NCBI GenBank assembly: GCA_023101725.1 | Contig: JALJCO010001015.1 | Coordinates: 62,001-126,000, forward strand | Length of the DNA stretch: 64,000 nucleotides | Reading direction: 5' to 3' | Source of the DNA: Atherinomorus stipes | Taxonomy: Eukaryota > Chordata > Actinopteri > Atheriniformes > Atherinidae | In this document: positions 60,318 to 64,000 of the stretch, in pieces | Layout: every line of letters begins with the position of its first letter | How positions within the stretch are numbered: the stretch's first letter is position 1 | Notes under the pieces: model-generated | The model's database searches: none | The model's input: the letters and a program-made list of their open reading frames with translations, nothing else | What the model was told of the DNA's origin: nothing | Position numbers and translations under genes: made by a program

Positions 60318-63050
60318 TATATTTTTACCTTTTTTGGTATTTTACTTTTTATGCTGTATACTCTCATTTTTTTCTACCTACCTGTTCATGAAAGGGTTCA
60401 TTTTTACTGAATGGCTGTACAATTTTGACAGTTGTTGACAACTTATGTTTTTGTTGTTTTTTTAATTAAGAAAAATGATATTGTCCAACTTTTAATTTCA
60501 GATTTCTGATATCAACCAATACCAATCTATACAGATAACTGTGAGGCTGTATCTCATATTCATATTTTGAGATTCAACTATATTCTGCTCCGAGAGCAAA
60601 GATCCCAAAATATCCTTAACTCAGCCAGAGGAGTTCATTTTGGACATCTGGCTGCCAGATATCAGATACTAGCAGGTATTAGCCAACATGTGGCTAATTA
60701 TAATGTTTCTGACAACTTGGTAACTTAACCAACAACTTAAAATCAGACATGTTATAAGCAGCTTCAAAGCAAGTCAGTCTGTAGCAGCAGCAGCTGCACC
60801 GTAGTCACGTGACTCTGAAAGGAATGCTGGGATATGAAGTTCTTTCACACAGTGATGGAAATAACGGCGTTGGAAATAAACAGCGTTACTAATGGCACTG
60901 CTTTTTTGGAAATGGGCTAATCTAACTAATTACTGTGTCTATCAATACAACGCAGTGACCGTTTCTGTCGTTCACTGACAGCATGTTACTATTGTTATGT
61001 GAGATTCATTTTTGTTCCTGGTGAACAGAAGTTTCACTTTTGTTGTATACAGGACGTACAGTATGGAGGTGACAGCGTCACCAACCTGACACAGATGCAG
61101 CGTGAGTTTGAATCCGGTTTAAGGAGAAATCAGCATCATATTTCAGCAACAAGTTTCTCTGAATTATTTCTTTCACCCATGACCTGAATTCAGTTAATAG
61201 TTCATACTAAAGATATATCAGACTAGTTCTGCACGTTAGATCTGTCTTCGTCAGATCACGCACAACGGTGAGAATTATAAACTGGAATCATCACAAACAT
61301 CAGTTTCCCCTCAGAGATAAAAGACACGAACAGGATGAGAAAGTTGATTAGAAACTATGTTTCTTCGTGGTGGCTGGAAGCCGTTATAACTACGCAGACC
61401 TGACGCTCCTCTCTCGAGGAGAAGACGAAGCTACATCATCATCAGTGTCCAAGATTTTTCTGTTAGTAATTTATTCTGTAAAGTTTCCATTAATTTCACT
61501 CATTAGTCAGATGTAATATTCACTTTTATATTACTTCAACATAAAGATTTATTTAATAGATAATTAAGATTAATTTAAAGTTACATCAAAAGAAACATTA
61601 AAAAGTAACGATATAATTACATCTCCAAGTAATTAGCTATTTTCATAAAGCTGTAACTCCGTTACTAATGCCATTACTTTTTTGGAGAAGTAATTAGTAT
61701 CTATAATTAACTATTTTTTAAAAGTAGTTCCCATTTTTGTCTCCTTTTGCATCTTTTGTTAGAAAATGATTTTAAAAGCTGATTTCAGGTGAAAAAAAGC
61801 ACATAATATCTAAATACATGTTTCCTGATATTAAAGTCTTACTTGAGGCTGAATACGCTTCACATCCAGCCATTTAAAGCGAGGCTCTAACCTTGTGAAG
61901 CTGAATTACTGAACATCTTTGTGGATGTATTCAGAGAGACTCAAACAGAGGCAGACTTATAAGTTCCTGGTTGATTTATCAAAGCCTTTTAATCCACAAA
62001 GTTCCAGACTATTATTTAACGTTGGAGCCGAAATAACGTTCCCAAGCTCAGTCAGTAACAACTTTAAACTGAAGCCAACAAGAACAGCCGTGAGTTGTAC
62101 AGATCAGACACACTTGAGAGGAATCAGAAATATAAGTGTGCAATGTTGGAGCGTCAGGAGCACAATAGACGATGATGACTGGACGTGAACTGCACTTGAA
62201 ATGAGCTGCAAACCCGACTGTAACTTAAAACTCACTCGAGCTTTTCACCATATTTCTGGTCAAGAGCTTTCATTTATTGCAAAGCATCCTTTTAGATCTA
62301 CATATTTAAGATTTTTTTGTGTGTGTGTGTTGCATTTTTTCTGAACTTAAACCAAACAGCTGCTTCAAATCTACAGTAAATCATCCTGCTTTGAACGAGT
62401 GGCCCACCTCTGAAGTGGTGGGAGTTTCCATCTCACCTCTCTGGTGTTCAGAGGAAACAATGGCTGCTGGAAAACTTCCAGTCTGATGCATTTTGAGAAA
62501 GCTCCATGCTGCTTTCCTTGAAGTTTATTTCTGTTGAGCTCTGAGGAAAGGCGATTTTAACGCCCGATGTCTGCTGCCCATTACTGGCCCCTGCAGGGTA
62601 ACTGCAGGATCCGTCTCAGAGCACGCCCTCGCTCATTTTCCAGGCTGAAATCTGAGGTTTAAATGAAGGCTTGCATCATTTTCATAGCCTCTGCCACAAG
62701 TAAAACTCCTAACAGCAGATTGCAGCGAACAAAGAAGTCTGGCCACCTCTTGATAGGTAGATAAAAACCTTTAGACGTCTGGGGAGCTTTTATAAACTAC
62801 AGGTTTTCTGCAGATAGGAGCTGAAAGGCTGAATATGTATAATCAAAAAACTCAGATTACACGTCTTACACTGACAAAAAGCAGTCTGGTAATCACTGTT
62901 GTGTCTCGCCAGGACTAAAAAGTTTGCTTTCAGTATTTGAACTGAACAACTCTCATAATGAAATACTAAGTTGCCTTTAATTCTTTCTAAGTGTTCACAG
63001 AGAAGCAGCTTCTACTGGTTTGCTTTCGTGCTTTTGACTTACGTGTGTTC
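60318..63050. other. distal intron 1, gene-free
   Basis: No element with two ends recognised. 'taatgccattactttttt' at 61666 and 'taatggcactgctttttt' at 60890 frame a region of about 800 bases and might mark the ends of a fold-back element around 60850-61720. Otherwise ordinary intronic sequence. Confidence 0.4.
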
Positions 63051-63056
63051 CTGCAG

Positions 63057-63171
63057 GAGTTCGTGGATATTAGCCCCCCTCAGAGGAACTGGAAGGGCAT
63101 CGCCATCTCTCTGCTGGTGATCGTGGTGGTTTGCTCACTCATCAGCTTGTCAGTAGTCGTCCTCACACCCG
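63057..63171 (+). CDS. dpp6: DPP6/DPP10-like gene, exon 2 (transmembrane exon)
   Basis: Follows acceptor 'tgttcctgcag' and ends at g/GTATGT, phase 1. It gives residues 20-57: the invariant family block '[12 protein letters not shown]', then a hydrophobic helix '[18 protein letters not shown]' (about residues 34-55) ending LTP. This is the single membrane anchor and the part that contacts the Kv4 voltage-sensor region in family members. Reading frame joins exon 1 and exon 3 without a break. 'VVCSLI' is closer to DPP10; 'LTPAE' across the junction is closer to DPP6. Confidence 0.93.
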
Positions 63172-63274
63172 GTATGTCTGATTGTTATTTTCTTTTTTTT
63201 TTCAACAGATAAAAGCTGTTTTGTTCTTAAACCCCCGTTCGTAACCAGATTTTCATCGTTTTGCTGTTTCTCAG
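63172..63274 (+). other. intron 2 of the DPP6/DPP10-like gene, 103 bases
   Basis: Starts GTATGT and ends 'gctgtttctcag'. A short intron of this size is typical of compact fish genes and contrasts with intron 1. A T-run at 63191-63203 and the C/T-rich end make a sound acceptor. Confidence 0.88.
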
Positions 63275-63370
63275 CCGAGCTCCCCGGAAGCACCAAGTCC
63301 AAGTTGACAGTGGAAGATCTTTACAAAGCAGAGTTCAGCGCTCATGACCCTGAGGCCCAGTGGATCAGCG
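63275..63370 (+). CDS. dpp6: DPP6/DPP10-like gene, exon 3 (start of extracellular region)
   Basis: Phase 1 in, phase 1 out (g/GTGAGT donor). It gives residues 58-89: '[20 protein letters not shown]', then '[12 protein letters not shown]'. These start the extracellular juxtamembrane stretch leading into the beta-propeller. 'LTVEDL' and 'DPEAQWIS' match DPP6 ('VTVEDL', 'DPEAKWIS') better than DPP10 ('LSLEDL', 'DPEARWIN'). The propeller and alpha/beta-hydrolase domains (about 700 more residues) lie beyond the window, so the loss of the catalytic Ser cannot be checked here. Confidence 0.92.
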
Positions 63371-63690
63371 GTGAGTACTGCATGTTTACCTGCTCTGACT
63401 CCTCACTCAGCAGGAAAAAAGGCTGTAAATACATGCCTGCAGCCTCTGGAAAAGTCTTCTTTCTTTGTCAACACATTTCACATTTCACTCAAAGCAGGGA
63501 GGAAAATTTCACATTCGCTGCAAAAACTCCCCATGTAACCTGCAATAGTCTTACAATCTTATATTCAGCCAAAAAGTCTTTTTCATCTTGTTTTGAGTGG
63601 AATAAATTCTGCAAGAGCAGAATGTGGAAAGTTATTCTTTTAGAGTTTGATGCTTTTATGTATCTTTATATCTTTATTTCTCTCTTTCTC
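63371..63690 (+). other. start of intron 3
   Basis: Begins with a consensus GTGAGT donor. No exon or repeat before the microsatellite at 63692; the + frame 63344-63538 reads through the exon/intron border and is not real. Confidence 0.6.
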
Positions 63691-63691
63691 T

Positions 63692-63805
<114 letters not shown>

Positions 63806-63809
63806 TATA

Positions 63810-64000
63810 CAGTCTTCCTCAAAATTATTCATACCCTCCAATTAAAGAAGGAAAAACTCAGCTACCAGTGAAGGGGTTGAAATTGACAAAAGTTATAATA
63901 AATAAAAATTCTATGAAAATCATGATATTGATGTTCGATTCTGGTTCAACAGAAATATTAAAACAAAACACACAAAAAATAAAACAAGTAAACAAACATG
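63810..64000 (+). mobile_element. Tc1-like element (family v), left end, cut by window
   Basis: 'cagtcttcctcaaaattatt' and 'cataccctccaattaaag', then text matching 59830-60000 closely ('aaaataaaacaagtaaacaa'). It is preceded by TA. The right part lies outside. Confidence 0.75.

Larger units (their letters stand above)
49295..63056 (+). other. intron 1 of the DPP6/DPP10-like gene
   Basis: A 13.76 kb intron from GTACTC to an acceptor ending 'gtgttcctgcag'. Members of this family are known for very long 5' introns and 13.8 kb is modest, as expected of a compact fish genome. It contains the elements listed below plus plain AT-rich DNA (49300-51540, 53660-55250, 57460-59240, 60320-63050) in which no other exon was recognised. 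Confidence 0.7.

Overview
The window looks like teleost fish (probably percomorph) genomic DNA. It is AT-rich and dominated by remnants of fish-type DNA transposons and LINEs, with (TA)n and poly(G)/poly(C) tracts and no bacterial-style gene packing. I recognise one protein-coding gene with confidence. It is the 5' end of a DPP6/DPP10-family gene (inactive dipeptidyl-peptidase-like Kv4 channel subunit) on the + strand: exon 1 at 49238-49294, exon 2 at 63057-63171 and exon 3 at 63275-63370, with a 13.8 kb intron 1 and a 103 bp intron 2. The gene runs off the right edge. DPP6 fits slightly better than DPP10 in exon 3, but the paralogue is not settled.

Layout. 1-49 kb is upstream intergenic or gene-desert sequence filled with nested mobile elements. 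At least four Tc1-like lineages are present: (i) a family with 'cagttgtgtgaaaaagtg' ends at 9988, 23367, 29400 and 33125; (ii) a family with 'ccactttattaggtac' ends at 436, 3890, 13640, 17085 and 39395; (iii) a family with 'cactgcc...ggcagtg' ends at 21555; (iv) a family with 'aagtatttgctcacc' ends at 33803. Between them lie hAT-like elements with 8-bp target duplications, TTAA-flanked elements that look like the T2/Kolobok group, several near-palindromic fold-back MITEs, and an antisense LINE piece (8455-8960). Two protein fossils in non-autonomous elements are notable: a broken THAP zinc finger (18220-18432) and an N-terminal fragment resembling a teleost SWIM/YqaJ transposon protein (43984-44118).

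49.1-49.24 kb is CpG-rich and is the likely promoter/5'UTR of the DPP gene. 49.3-63.06 kb is its first intron. It carries a three-layer nest of repeats (51.5-53.65 kb), a decayed non-LTR retrotransposon with reverse transcriptase (55.25-57.2 kb), a clean fold-back MITE (57.26-57.46 kb) and two deleted Tc1-like elements (59.57-60.32 kb). A second copy of the latter family begins at 63810 and leaves the window.

Some repeat-poor stretches (about 27.2-27.6, 40.7-41.1 and 46.0-47.0 kb) have the look of conserved regulatory DNA or unassigned exons; one (46666-46888, - strand) holds a protein-like reading frame behind a plausible splice acceptor. These are inferences from sequence alone. No tRNA, rRNA, CRISPR or operon-like structure was seen.
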